DNA from: Leptolyngbya sp. Cla-17
GTDB lineage: Bacteria > Cyanobacteriota > Cyanobacteriia > Leptolyngbyales > Leptolyngbyaceae
DNA length: 64,000 nt
Reading direction: 5' to 3'
Assembly (NCBI RefSeq): GCF_016807185.1
Contig: NZ_JAEVYN010000001.1
Span: 744,001 to 808,000 of the forward strand
The position numbers and the translations under genes were made by a program. Shown piece by piece: positions 8,488-17,495 of the stretch (positions are counted from its first letter, which is position 1; each line of letters begins with the position of its first letter). The notes beneath the pieces are model-generated. The model was not told the origin of the DNA. It saw only the letters and a program-made list of their open reading frames with translations, and searched no databases.

Positions 8488-9243
8488 TTATCTTTTGCGA
8501 TAAGGAACGGATTTTTCGATATCAATGTTAAGTGCTGAGATCCTTTGAGGCAAATTACCCTGAGGATTAATGCCCCGCGCCATATTTAGGAATTGAGACG
8601 GGCTACCTGCAACAGCCTTCTGTTCTTGTGGAACATAACTGCGAACAGTGGTTTGCCAAATAAACTGTGGAAAGCCAAGCTTACGGCGATAGTATTCGTC
8701 GTAGCGGGGAGATGTGATGTTGAAAGGACGTTCGCCCTCTGCCCGACCCGGCAGTACGCGACGACGCTGATAGGGAAGGATATCGTACCCAAACGCTTCC
8801 AAGTATTCGTCACTGTTGAGTAGCTTGTCTATAAAACCCACAATGCCTTTGGTAGCAACGACGATCGACCAAGCAATCTTTTCGCGCTCGCTGTAGACAT
8901 CACGACCCAATACCCGTTGCACAGTCTGCTCCACAAAGCGGTAGTTGCTATTGAGGTCGTAGAAACTGCGCTTGTAAGTATCGGAAAGCACCAAACCACG
9001 AATAAAGTCTCGGACTGTGATTTGACCGCTGCGAAGTTGGGACTCCAGAGCTTTCTCGCGATCAGCAGCAAAAGCATGGAAGAACATCTGCCGATAAGCT
9101 GCTTCAATCAGATTGTCCATATCTGAAGAAGAAAGCAGGTTATCTGTAGAATAGATCCTGGGTTGCTCGTCTCCAGGAACTTCATAGCTCTCGACCCGTT
9201 GATTTTGACTATTTGGGGAATATTCTAAAAGAGGAAGTGCCAC
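8488..9243 (-). CDS. cpcG: Phycobilisome rod-core linker CpcG
   Basis: CpcG attaches phycocyanin rods to the allophycocyanin core. The 251-aa protein starts MALPLLEY, the conserved CpcG N-terminus. The linker domain (residues about 40-180) includes SSSDMDNLIEAAYRQMFFHAF, ITVRDFIRGL, NYRFVEQTVQRVLGRDVYSE and LNSDEYLEAFG. The C-terminal part (LGFPQFIWQ, MARGINPQGN) matches CpcG1 types that bind the core, not the membrane-anchored CpcG2/CpcL type, since no terminal hydrophobic helix is present. It is the last gene of the minus-strand phycobilisome island and has its own terminator. Confidence 0.96.
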   Translation of the reverse strand: MALPLLEYSPNSQNQRVESYEVPGDEQPRIYSTDNLLSSSDMDNLIEAAYRQMFFHAFAADREKALESQLRSGQITVRDFIRGLVLSDTYKRSFYDLNSNYRFVEQTVQRVLGRDVYSEREKIAWSIVVATKGIVGFIDKLLNSDEYLEAFGYDILPYQRRRVLPGRAEGERPFNITSPRYDEYYRRKLGFPQFIWQTTVRSYVPQEQKAVAGSPSQFLNMARGINPQGNLPQRISALNIDIEKSVPYRKR

Positions 9244-9347
9244 GCCTAATAAATCTCCCTTTTCTAATGAAATCTTACAAAGTTAGTCCTGATCATATAG
9301 GTACGGGTGCTGCATTATTCGATTTAGTCTGATGAACATTACATAAC

Positions 9348-9929
9348 TTAATTTAGCGATCGCCTGCTGACCTCTTCACCACGCCAAAATGCTAATGAAT
9401 CTTGAGTTGCGACACAATCGGGATAAAACCGCAACCAGTCGCCATGGTCAGGCTGATCGAGCGGGAAGGGAATCTCTAATCCTAAGCAAAGATGAGCCAG
9501 CGATCGCCCAAACTGTGAGTGATGCCCAGGAAAACCCGCATGAGCATGGGCATATTCATGAACAACTAACCGCAGCCAGTCTTCGGGCACCACTTGCCCC
9601 ACATCAATCAAGATGGTTATAGGGTTGGTTTGAAGGTTGCAAAACCCATCTATTTCAAATGACCGAACCAGCGGAGCCGCAAAAATTTGGATGGAGCGCT
9701 GCTCCTGGAGGTGAAAGCAATCGTGGCACATCTGAAGATACGCATTCAATTGGCTATTCACCCTATCAATGTGATCACCAATCCAGGTGCAAATCGAACC
9801 CCGATGCGCTAGGTCATCAACCACACCCACCATCTCTGGCACTAGAGCTAGACTACGAACCCCATACAGATAATCCAGCCCACGAATGAATGGATCGGAA
9901 CTGGTGGTGACAATTAATTGCTGAACCAA
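9348..9929 (-). CDS. Putative small zinc metalloprotease (HExxH, SprT/YgjP-like motif)
   Basis: This 193-aa soluble protein carries His124-Glu-Tyr-Ala-His128 within VVHEYAHAHAG, followed by GHHSQFGRSLAH. The spacing HExxH-x8-H and the following hydrophobic-F pattern recall SprT/YgjP-type zincins, with His137 or His136 as third ligand. The N-terminal half has a CxxCFH segment (MCHDCFH) that might bind metal. No signal peptide or membrane helix is present. It starts 3 bp after the stop of cpcS, implying translational coupling. A role in phycobiliprotein maturation or turnover is conjecture; the function is unknown. Confidence 0.7.
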   Translation of the reverse strand: MVQQLIVTTSSDPFIRGLDYLYGVRSLALVPEMVGVVDDLAHRGSICTWIGDHIDRVNSQLNAYLQMCHDCFHLQEQRSIQIFAAPLVRSFEIDGFCNLQTNPITILIDVGQVVPEDWLRLVVHEYAHAHAGFPGHHSQFGRSLAHLCLGLEIPFPLDQPDHGDWLRFYPDCVATQDSLAFWRGEEVSRRSLN

Positions 9930-9932
9930 AAT

Positions 9933-10565
9933 CTAGCAGCCCAAAAGAGAGAAGTATTCTGTCGGTTCAACGGTAGCTTGAGCCGATTCAGGAGAAAGAC
10001 TTGAGGAATCAGCTTCTAAACTGAGGGCATCACCCTCAACATCGGCAACCCGAAATTCAGTGCAAAAAGTAGCTGTACTGAAACCACCAAATCGCTTGAC
10101 CGTACTGGTTCGCATCCGGAGGCTTGGGCTAGCAAACCAGAAGCGCTCGATCGAACTCATCGTTTCATACTCGGTCGTCAGCACTAATGCATCTTCTTCA
10201 TCCATGTGATATTGCCCCGCAACAGGCACAATTTCGGCATAACCCCGCTCTCGCAGCAAAATTCCTTGACGGGGTTGATCGGCATCGGGAATCAGGGCAA
10301 ACACAGTGGACCCTTCATGATTCTCATCGTCGTTCCGATCCCAACTCATGGCTCCATGCCAAGAGACAAATGCCCCACCGATCGCAAGAGCAGGATCAAC
10401 CTCGTGGAGTTGGCAGATCTCAATTACTTTCGGATGGTCAGCGGCAAAAGCCTCAACCTGAATTGCCGATGCGCCTGCTTCAGCGCGTTTGAATGCAAGG
10501 TGATGGGTGGTTCGCTGCGATCGCCATGTCCCCGTGCTCAGTTGAAAAAACTCCATTACATCCAT
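9933..10565 (-). CDS. cpcS: Phycobiliprotein lyase CpcS (CpeS/CpcS family)
   Basis: CpcS-type lyases attach phycocyanobilin to the Cys82/84 site of phycobiliprotein subunits. The 210-aa protein has the family's lipocalin-like features: MEFFQLSTGTWRSQRTTHHL at the N-terminus, VSWHGAMSWD, a conserved GYAEIVPVAGQYHMDEEDAL region, LTTEYETMSSIERFWFASP, and LRMRTSTVKRFGGFSTATFC near residue 165. The last 35 or so residues are a variable Ser/Glu-rich tail. It is followed after 3 bp by the HExxH protein. Confidence 0.93.
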   Translation of the reverse strand: MDVMEFFQLSTGTWRSQRTTHHLAFKRAEAGASAIQVEAFAADHPKVIEICQLHEVDPALAIGGAFVSWHGAMSWDRNDDENHEGSTVFALIPDADQPRQGILLRERGYAEIVPVAGQYHMDEEDALVLTTEYETMSSIERFWFASPSLRMRTSTVKRFGGFSTATFCTEFRVADVEGDALSLEADSSSLSPESAQATVEPTEYFSLLGC

Positions 10566-11030
10566 TGCAATCTAAACCCTAAACAACGATATCTCTGATG
10601 TTCCGCTTGTATGCTTTCTACCGCTCCAGAAAGACAATCTACAGGTTTGGTAGCGCTACTCTTTACATCATAAAACTACAAGAGCGGTCTTTACGCCTAG
10701 ATAAAAACCACTCATGACAACAAAATTTCAGTAGCGATCACATCAGTAGCGATCACAATAGGCGAAAAAATTCAGTCTACAGATGGTTCAAAACGACTCC
10801 ATGTAGCAGACATGTAAAATCTTTGTGCTTCATTCCAGATTTTCTTGGAGTGGGGAAGTTGTGGTTTGAAAATTTAAGCTCCAAGTTAGCATCGTTTGTT
10901 TTGGCACAGTCGATCGCTGTTTAGGTAAGGGCGATCGCTTTTACCTATTTTTCGGCATCATTGCTGTTATCGGGATGGAGTTTGGGATAATGACAACTGG
11001 ATACATATTCATCCATCATCAACACCAACC
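10566..11030. other. Divergent promoter region between cpcS and the methyltransferase gene
   Basis: This 465-bp non-coding spacer separates divergent genes. It contains a repeated CAGTAGCGATCACA motif (about 10731-10759) and a HIP1 octamer near 10931. No RNA gene was recognised. Confidence 0.45.
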
Positions 11031-12233
11031 ATGCCCGATTCTCAAGCGATTAGTGCAGCTGTTGCCAAGCTCTATAATACCTATCCCTTTCCGCCCGAAC
11101 CGTTGTTGGATGAACCGCCACCAGGGTATAACTGGCGTTGGAACTGGCTGACCGCCTATAACTTTTGCACCGGACAAAAGCCGACTCGGCAAGATGCACG
11201 AATTCTCGATGCCGGATGTGGGACGGGTGTGGGAACGGAATATTTGGTGCATCTAAATCCGGATGCGGAGATCGTGGGTATTGACCTGAGTGCTGGAGCA
11301 CTGGCAGTGGCAAAGGAACGCTGTCAGAAATCTGGAGCAACGGGAGTAGAGTTTCATCACCTGAGTTTGTTTGATGTCGATCAACTGCCGGGTGAATTTG
11401 ATTTGATTAACTGTGTGGGAGTGCTGCACCATACATCTGATCCGATTCGTGGTATTCAGGCACTCGCGAAAAAGCTGGCACCGGGTGGGATACTGCATAT
11501 TTTTGTTTATGGTGAGTTGGGACGGTGGGAAATTATGCTGATGCAGGAGGCGATCGCTCTACTGCAAGGTGACCAGCGCGGTGATTACACAGATGGGGTG
11601 AAGGTCGGACGGCAACTGTTTGCAGCGTTACCCGAAGATAATCGGTTACGAAAACGGGAAACGGAACGGTGGTCTTGGGAAAATCAAAGGGATGGTTACT
11701 TTGCGGATATGTATGTACACCCGCAAGAGATCGATTACAACATCAACACCGTATTTGAGTTGATTGATGCATCTGGGTTGGAGTTTGTTGGATTCTCTAA
11801 TCCACAGGTCTGGGATTTGGAACGATTAATTGGACAAGCACCGGAGTTAATTGAGCGATCGCAGCCTCTAACGGATCGCCAACGATATCGCCTAATTGAA
11901 TTGCTTGATCCGCAGGCAATTACTCACTACGAATTCTTTTTGGCGAGGACTCCGTTGCCTCGACAAGACTGGTTAGTCGATGCGGATTTGCTGGCAGCAA
12001 TGCCAGAACCCAGTCCTTGCATTCAGGGCTGGCGCGACAGTCGGCAATTTTTTAACCAGGATTATCAAGTGGTGAATCTAACTGAGGCAGAGTGGCAGTT
12101 CCTACTTGCCTGTGATGGCAACCAAACGCAGCAGAAGACAATTGAGCAGATGTTGCAGACAGTTGAATCAAGCTTGGCGGATGTGCGATCGCTGCAACAT
12201 CAACAACTCATTCTTTTAACGCCAAAGTCATAG
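11031..12233 (+). CDS. Class I SAM-dependent methyltransferase, candidate CpcM
   Basis: This is a 400-aa protein with a Rossmann methyltransferase domain: motif I ILDAGCGTGVG at about 60, the acidic residue in VGIDLSAGAL, and GVLHHTSDP. The N-terminus (YNTYPFPPEP) and a roughly 200-aa C-terminal part of unknown fold make it longer than simple methyltransferases. CpcM, which methylates Asn72 of phycocyanin beta, is a SAM enzyme of about this size. Both CpcB proteins here keep Asn72 (in GGNAYT). The position inside the phycobilisome island makes CpcM plausible, but other substrates are possible. Confidence 0.8.
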   Translation: MPDSQAISAAVAKLYNTYPFPPEPLLDEPPPGYNWRWNWLTAYNFCTGQKPTRQDARILDAGCGTGVGTEYLVHLNPDAEIVGIDLSAGALAVAKERCQKSGATGVEFHHLSLFDVDQLPGEFDLINCVGVLHHTSDPIRGIQALAKKLAPGGILHIFVYGELGRWEIMLMQEAIALLQGDQRGDYTDGVKVGRQLFAALPEDNRLRKRETERWSWENQRDGYFADMYVHPQEIDYNINTVFELIDASGLEFVGFSNPQVWDLERLIGQAPELIERSQPLTDRQRYRLIELLDPQAITHYEFFLARTPLPRQDWLVDADLLAAMPEPSPCIQGWRDSRQFFNQDYQVVNLTEAEWQFLLACDGNQTQQKTIEQMLQTVESSLADVRSLQHQQLILLTPKS

Positions 12234-12267
12234 CGCTACCAATCTGCTTTAGAGTGGCGCTGAGCTT

Positions 12268-12314
12268 GGGAGATCGCCAGCTTTGCCGAAATGTAGATGA
12301 TCTCCTACTCTTTT
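12268..12314 (+). terminator. Probable terminator after the methyltransferase gene
   Basis: GGGAGATC (12268-12275) pairs with GATCTCCT (12299-12306), followed by a T-rich run. The loop is long, so strength is uncertain. It lies between convergent genes. Confidence 0.45.
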
Positions 12315-12379
12315 TATTCACTGTTGTCCAAGCCTCTCGGATCTCGACATCAGTATTTCAGAATCAGTGATTTAATGAT

Positions 12380-13201
12380 TTACACAGAATCAGGCGTTTG
12401 AGCGATAGATCCGGCGAGTTCTTTATAGCGGCGCGGGTCACCCTCTGCGAATACCACACGCTCTTGTCCTTTGCGATCGTACAGCTTCTCTAAAATCATC
12501 TGCCAGTCTGTGTCTGAAAGAGGTGATGGCTGTGCCTCAACGGTTGGGGGCTGCGCCAATGTTTCTGCCCGAAGATGCTGCTGTGCCATCCAAACCCTAG
12601 CACGCACTGCTTCATTGCTATCGTTGATCGCCATTTGCTCGAATTGAGATTCAATTTGCGATCGCCACTCTGGATAGGTCAACGCGATCTCGTCTGCAAG
12701 CGACTGTAAGCCTGAGACAGCCGAATAACGCACTATCCACTCATCATCCTGCTGTGCCACAAACAGCAGGGCTTCCAAGACTTCTGCCTGAGCGATTTCT
12801 AGAAGATTATCTGGAAACCAGTGCCATTTCATCATTCCTAAGCCCCTAGCAGCGGCTCGACGAACACTGAGGGCAAAGTCAGCCGTAGCCACTCCCAATA
12901 AAGTAATGAGTCCTCTAGGGTCGCCAATCCCAGCCAGTGCCCGAATTGCCCAGGCTCTAGCCGTGTAGTTGTGCCGATCCAGTTGCTCCAGCAAGGGGGG
13001 GACGGCGGCTTCTCCCAGTTGAATTAACCCGTCTACGGCTGCTACTGCTGCTCCTGGATTGTTATAGCTTAAAGCCGCGATTAGTGTCGGAATAGAACCT
13101 TCTAGATGTGCGTCTGCAAGGTTTTGCACTGCTTCTAGCAAACCCTTGGAAGAATCAGCGGCATCTACAGCTTGAATCAAAGAGGAAAGGGAATCAGTCA
13201 T
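12380..13201 (-). CDS. cpcF: Phycocyanin alpha-subunit lyase subunit CpcF, with C-terminal extension
   Basis: CpcF pairs with CpcE to attach phycocyanobilin to Cys84 of CpcA. HEAT-like repeats fill residues 1-210, with family motifs NNPGAAVAAVDGLIQLG, ARAWAIRALAGIGDPRGL, FALSVRRAAARGLG and WIVRYSAVSGLQSLA. Usual CpcF length is about 205-215 aa; this one is 273 because of a roughly 60-residue tail with a low-complexity linker and a charged segment (DWQMILEKLYDRKGQERV). The tail's role is unknown. It follows cpcE by 114 bp in the cpcB1A1EF unit. Confidence 0.93.
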   Translation of the reverse strand: MTDSLSSLIQAVDAADSSKGLLEAVQNLADAHLEGSIPTLIAALSYNNPGAAVAAVDGLIQLGEAAVPPLLEQLDRHNYTARAWAIRALAGIGDPRGLITLLGVATADFALSVRRAAARGLGMMKWHWFPDNLLEIAQAEVLEALLFVAQQDDEWIVRYSAVSGLQSLADEIALTYPEWRSQIESQFEQMAINDSNEAVRARVWMAQQHLRAETLAQPPTVEAQPSPLSDTDWQMILEKLYDRKGQERVVFAEGDPRRYKELAGSIAQTPDSV

Positions 13202-13315
13202 GGGGATTGAAGTTTAGGGATTTGAAAGATGGAAGCTTAGGAATTAAGGAGTAGGAAGTTCAATCCTGCTCCCTGATTCTCTTTCCCTAATTCCTATTCT
13301 CTATTGTGACTTGTG

Positions 13316-14143
13316 CTACAACAACTCATCCATCAAAGTCATCACCTTAATCGCCCCTTGAGAGAGATTTGGCGGTGTGGTGTGCTGTAGTTGCTTTTCC
13401 AGTAGCCCTTTGAGAGCAATCAGCTTGAGGCTATTTTCTGCCAGGGTTTGGGCGATCGCATCGGCAGCCGGAAGATATCCAATCGCGCCTACGTCGGCTA
13501 AGACTGTTCGCCGCAATTGCAAATCAGTGTTTGAGAGTGCTTGCATCAAGTGATCGCCATACTGACTAGCGATTTCAGGATTTGGGGTAAGCTGATACAT
13601 CGCTCGATTGGCAGCATAGCAAATCCGAGGAACAGGATGATCTAAAAACGGCAAAATGTTTGGAACAGCATCCATCGCGCCCAATGTTCCTAAAGCTTCC
13701 AAAATCGCATCAAACGGCTGAGTCAAATGCGGCGGCTCCAATGCAGGTAGAGTTCCAGCCACTTGATTATTGAGTAACTCAACCAGCCTAGGAATACAGT
13801 TAGGCTCTCCTAGCTTCTCCAGCGATTGCGCCGCAGCCTCTCTCACATAAAAATCAGTACATTCCAAGGACTGAATTAGGGCTGGCACGACTCGATGATC
13901 GCCCAGTTTACCCAATGCCCGCGCTGCATTGCGTCGCAGAGGATAGCCACCTGCATCAGTGCGATCATCCTCATCTGTTAATGCTGCCATCAAAACATCG
14001 ATTGCTTCAGGGGCATCAACCCGAAACCGCCCCAACCACCATGCAGCATAGACCCGTAAACCCAAATCTTCTCCCTGAAGATTGGCGATCGCCTGTTCCA
14101 CGGTGAGGGAGTGGTCGCTCTGAGTATCTGGTTCGTGACTCAT
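13316..14143 (-). CDS. cpcE: Phycocyanin alpha-subunit lyase subunit CpcE
   Basis: CpcE is the partner of CpcF in the heterodimeric lyase for CpcA Cys84. The 275-aa protein has the expected length and HEAT/PBS-lyase repeats: LGLRVYAAWWLGRFRV, YPLRRNAARALGKLGD, FYVREAAAQSLEKLGEP and VPRICYAANRAMYQL. It follows cpcA1 by about 110 bp, with a hairpin and T tract between them that probably lowers its expression relative to the abundant CpcA and CpcB. Confidence 0.95.
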   Translation of the reverse strand: MSHEPDTQSDHSLTVEQAIANLQGEDLGLRVYAAWWLGRFRVDAPEAIDVLMAALTDEDDRTDAGGYPLRRNAARALGKLGDHRVVPALIQSLECTDFYVREAAAQSLEKLGEPNCIPRLVELLNNQVAGTLPALEPPHLTQPFDAILEALGTLGAMDAVPNILPFLDHPVPRICYAANRAMYQLTPNPEIASQYGDHLMQALSNTDLQLRRTVLADVGAIGYLPAADAIAQTLAENSLKLIALKGLLEKQLQHTTPPNLSQGAIKVMTLMDELL

Positions 14144-14179
14144 GGCAACAGCAAAAAATCACTTTTAGAGATTTACTTT

Positions 14180-14246
14180 AAAAAACAATGCCCGGAGAAT
14201 TATGCTGCAACCAACATCTGTCGGTAGTTGCCTAACCCTCCGGGCA
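14180..14246 (-). terminator. Attenuating terminator between cpcA1 and cpcE
   Basis: A perfect 9-bp GC-rich stem (14189-14197 with 14238-14246) with further inner pairing is followed on the minus strand by a T-rich tract. Partial read-through would give high CpcBA and low CpcEF. Confidence 0.75.
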
Positions 14247-14255
14247 CAAGCACGA

Positions 14256-14744
14256 TTAGCTCAATGCGTTGATTGCATAGTCAATGTAGGAGTTCGCTTC
14301 AACAGCAGGATCTCCACTCAAACCATGGCTTGCTTTGATATTTTTCAAAGCTTCAACATACCAGCTAGGAGATAACTCAAAGGTGCTGTTGATTTCAGCT
14401 AGACCGCTGATTAGGTAATCATCGATAGGACCTGTTCCACCCACAACGAGGCAGTAGGTGACCATGCGTAGATAGTAACCAATGTCACGGACGCACTTGT
14501 CTTTGCCCACTTGAGTCGATGCGTAGTTAGGACCTTGCATTGTGGTGGTGTATGGGAACTTTTGGTAAACTGCGTTAGCAGCACCAGAAGCCAAGCTGTC
14601 AGCTTTGGAGGACAATGCCTTAGCAGCTTCCAAGCTAGCAGACGCTTGACGGAAGCGACCAAAAGCGGTTTGAAGTTCAGTGGAGCTAAGGAAGCGTCCT
14701 TGAGAATCAGCAGCCGAAACGGCTTCGGTTAAAGGGGTTTTCAT
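14256..14744 (-). CDS. cpcA: Phycocyanin alpha subunit, copy 1
   Basis: This light-harvesting subunit has 162 aa, the exact family length. It starts MKTPLTEAVSAADSQGRFLS, and the chromophore Cys84 lies in KDKCVRDIGYYLRM. The C-terminus DYAINALS is typical. It lies 110 bp after cpcB1. The cpcA2 copy differs mainly in conservative positions (for example KAKCARD in place of KDKCVRD). Confidence 0.98.
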   Translation of the reverse strand: MKTPLTEAVSAADSQGRFLSSTELQTAFGRFRQASASLEAAKALSSKADSLASGAANAVYQKFPYTTTMQGPNYASTQVGKDKCVRDIGYYLRMVTYCLVVGGTGPIDDYLISGLAEINSTFELSPSWYVEALKNIKASHGLSGDPAVEANSYIDYAINALS

Positions 14745-14854
14745 GATTAAACTTGCTCCAGTAATTTTGCTTTGCGAAATAAGTGTTGCAGTTGCTTTAG
14801 CTACCTAAAAGGTAAGGAAAAACAACTTAAGCGGTTTCTAGTTATTAGATAACT

Positions 14855-15373
14855 TTAGCCAACAGCAGCAGCAGCCTTGTCAAAATAGCTGCTCACTTCA
14901 GACATCAAGCTGGAGCAATCACCTCTGGTGACTCCGTTGGTATCATTGGCGAGCGCAAGTGCAGCTTCTTTCATCTTCTGAACACCCACTGCAACAGAAG
15001 CGCCAGGAGTACCTAGAGCCAAATAGGTTTCACGCAGACCATTGAGACAGCGATCATCTAAAATGCTCGAATCTCCAGCAAAAATAGCGTAGGTGATATA
15101 GCGCAAGATGATTTCCATGTCACGCAAACAAGCAGCCATACGACGGTTGGTGTAAGCATTTCCACCGGGTGCAATCAGCCCAGGTTGCTCTGCAAACAAC
15201 GAACGAGCCGCATTCGCTACGATCGCAGACGAATTACCGGTGATGCGGTTCACAGTATCCATACGCTTGTTGCCATCGGCGACCATAGCGCTCAAGGCAT
15301 CCAGTTGGGAAGAGCTGAGGTATTCACCCCGCGCGTCAGCCTGAGAGACCACCTTTGCAAATGCGTCCAACAT
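14855..15373 (-). CDS. cpcB: Phycocyanin beta subunit, copy 1
   Basis: The 172-aa subunit has both phycocyanobilin sites, Cys82 (RRMAACLRDME) and Cys153 (TRGDCSSLM). Asn72 (GGNAYT), the residue methylated by CpcM, is retained. The start ATG follows TAGGAG. It is the first gene of cpcB1A1EF, which has no linker genes of its own, unlike the cpcB2 operon. Confidence 0.98.
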   Translation of the reverse strand: MLDAFAKVVSQADARGEYLSSSQLDALSAMVADGNKRMDTVNRITGNSSAIVANAARSLFAEQPGLIAPGGNAYTNRRMAACLRDMEIILRYITYAIFAGDSSILDDRCLNGLRETYLALGTPGASVAVGVQKMKEAALALANDTNGVTRGDCSSLMSEVSSYFDKAAAAVG

Positions 15374-16075
15374 AAACTCAATCTCCTAATGTGTTGAAGT
15401 AAAGTAGGGATTCGGTCACAACTGACTCTTGGTTAATCTCAGAATCAACCTGCCTAAACAGTTTGAGAGAGACAAAACCCGTCCATGGAGAACCTCGAAA
15501 TGCCTCTTGCTCTTCTAATGAAGAAACTTAGAGGGTTTTACATTTCTTAAATATTGTGGAGTCTTAACGCACCAGACAGCTAAATAATCTGTATCTGCTT
15601 TGCCAGTTTTCCATCTTCTTTGTTTATACTATGTCGTTGGATCGTTGTTTATTACGAATTATAAATGGTCTAAATCAAGTCCTAAGCTATTGCCAGCAGG
15701 TTAGTTCGCTGGTAAGAGATTGATTTTGATGAAAGACCATAAACCCACCCATTTATCATAGAGACTTAAAGCCACAAATAGGACAACCTTAGTCGATAAA
15801 TGAGAAATCGAGCTTTGAGTATGAACAAATGTTGCGAATCTGATTTTTTATAACTTGCTTTTCACTGTAGGGAAGCGTCATTAAAGGAAATCACCACCGA
15901 TTTTCGTTACAAATTAAATAAGACGTCATGAGTGCAATTGACATGCTCACTAATATGCCAGCCCAATCTGAATTCAACTTTCTGATTTAGTAATACTTTA
16001 AAGCCCTCTCTCAAAGGCGAGAAAGGGCTTTAGGGTGGGGTGATTCGCTAGTAAAGAAAAGAATTTGAAGCTTCT
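15374..16075 (-). promoter_or_regulatory. Leader and promoter region of cpcB1
   Basis: This non-coding stretch of about 700 bp upstream of cpcB1 is AT-rich. It contains no TTGCACA L-box repeat, in contrast to the region upstream of cpcB2. The exact promoter could not be fixed. Confidence 0.5.
15999..16032. terminator. Hairpin downstream of the small protein gene
   Basis: TAAAGCCCT (15999-16007) pairs with AGGGCTTTA (16024-16032), with further pairing of CTC to GAG inside. It fits a terminator for the minus-strand gene ending at 16076, though the T tract is weak. Confidence 0.5.
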
Positions 16076-16282
16076 TTAAGATTTAGTCGCCGTCCAATCG
16101 TTTTTCAGCAGCGCTAGAAAGGTAGTAATTCCTTTAGAAAAGCCGTCAGGATCAGGCAAAGCATACTGTGGAAACTCTTCATATGGCTTCCATGGTTCTG
16201 AATCATGGTGCCGCAAATGCAAGGCACGATCGCTGCCTTCCAGTTTCCAAAGCATTTGACCGTTCTTAAATGTTTCAGCCAT
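16076..16282 (-). CDS. Small conserved-looking hypothetical protein, 68 aa
   Basis: This 68-aa protein (MAETFKNGQMLWKLEGSDRA...) is rich in aromatic and charged residues, with no membrane segment. The start follows GAGGAAG, a good ribosome site. It sits between pcyA and cpcB1 on the same strand and is followed by a hairpin. I do not recognise the family. A link to the phycobilisome rests on location only. Confidence 0.6.
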   Translation of the reverse strand: MAETFKNGQMLWKLEGSDRALHLRHHDSEPWKPYEEFPQYALPDPDGFSKGITTFLALLKNDWTATKS

Positions 16283-16344
16283 GGCTTCCTCCTCGTGTTT
16301 GAAAAAATCCTGAACCGCAATTAACTGTTCTCAATTTTGCCAGC

Positions 16345-16542
16345 TTAAACGTTAACTTCTGTAAATACTGCTACTTTTCTGTAGACATTTATGCCAAGTC
16401 GTGCGTTTGTAAACACAGTATAAGATTTTACGTATAGGAAGTTGTCCCCCACAGGAGTACTCTTGTCTCCATCAAACGATGGAGGTATTGCTCTATCAAT
16501 CCTTTTCCTCCAATCGAAATTTGGATCAGGTTGCGTAATCAA
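16345..16542 (-). CDS. Doubtful small ORF overlapping the pcyA 3' end
   Basis: A 65-codon frame starts inside the last codons of pcyA (17-bp overlap) and contains a beta-rich-looking stretch (GDNFLYVKSYTVFTNARLG). No ribosome site or family was recognised. It may be a real small gene, a remnant, or chance. Confidence 0.25.
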   Translation of the reverse strand: MITQPDPNFDWRKRIDRAIPPSFDGDKSTPVGDNFLYVKSYTVFTNARLGINVYRKVAVFTEVNV

Positions 16543-17263
16543 ACAGCATAGTGGTCATATACCGTTCAGCCCACGCAGCGCCAAAGGATTTCTCTAGGAC
16601 GCGACGGGTTTTATCATTCTGCTGTTGCTTTGTGCAGTAATATCGTTGCCCTGCAATGATTTGGGCGATCGCAAGCTCTGAAGTAATCGGGGATTCAGCG
16701 CTGGCAAGTTGGCAATGAACCGTCAAAAAATCCTGAACACGCTGCAAAAAGACTTCTTCTTCTGGCTCTCCCATCGGACGCACAAACAGGCAAAATTCAG
16801 AAAAAATATCGCCCCAGTCAGGTAAGGCGCGAGGCTGCGAAAAGGTTAAATTAGGCAATTCTGCTAGTGCTTGCTGATAGCGCTCTGGCAGCGATCGCTC
16901 AGGGTTCACAGGCGATAAATCGGCGATCGCGGCACTAATTGCGCCCCGTCCACCCACCAAATCTGCGCCAAAGATAGGTAGGGCATATTCGGGATTTGGG
17001 AACATGACACAGTGCAGAATATCTAGCCCGGTGCCGACCTGCGCCAGTTCAAGATGCAGTTTGCGAAATTGAGGAGCTTGATAGCAATGATTTTCAATCA
17101 CCAGCTTTTCGCCTTCCAAAGCCCCCTCAACATACCCTAGACCTTCTGGAATAGTGAATGGAGATAGCTCTAGATAAGTCTTCCAAGTGGTTTCAATCGT
17201 ATCGGCTAGCCGATGGATCAACGGGTGCTGGCGACTTCTCAACATTGCTTGCATAAACTTCAA
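16526..17263 (-). CDS. pcyA: Phycocyanobilin:ferredoxin oxidoreductase PcyA
   Basis: PcyA reduces biliverdin IXalpha to phycocyanobilin by four ferredoxin electrons. The 245-aa length is typical. Motifs include LDILHCVMFPNPEYALPIFGADLVGGRGAISAAIADLSPV, spanning the catalytic His/Asp region of the ferredoxin-dependent bilin reductases, and LPDWGDIFSEFCLFVRP. The C-terminus (FGAAWAERYMTTMLFD) also matches. It supplies the chromophore for the surrounding phycocyanin genes. No L box was seen upstream, although ho/pcyA of Fremyella is RcaC-controlled. Confidence 0.96.
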   Translation of the reverse strand: MKFMQAMLRSRQHPLIHRLADTIETTWKTYLELSPFTIPEGLGYVEGALEGEKLVIENHCYQAPQFRKLHLELAQVGTGLDILHCVMFPNPEYALPIFGADLVGGRGAISAAIADLSPVNPERSLPERYQQALAELPNLTFSQPRALPDWGDIFSEFCLFVRPMGEPEEEVFLQRVQDFLTVHCQLASAESPITSELAIAQIIAGQRYYCTKQQQNDKTRRVLEKSFGAAWAERYMTTMLFDYAT

Positions 17264-17495
17264 TGAATACTTTTGTCTGAATATCTGAGTATAGAGTTGT
17301 TACCTACTATAGGTAGAGCTTCTGACAAGAATTGAAACTTAATCAACTCGGCAATATCAGAAATGCTCTTCATCAGAATGAGTGATGTTACTGTTAATTT
17401 TTTGTATGGGAGCCGCAGATCGTATTTTGTGTTTGGGCGGAACGGTCGGCGTTAAATGTGAGTATCGTAGTCCTTAAGAAATACTAATTACAGCA

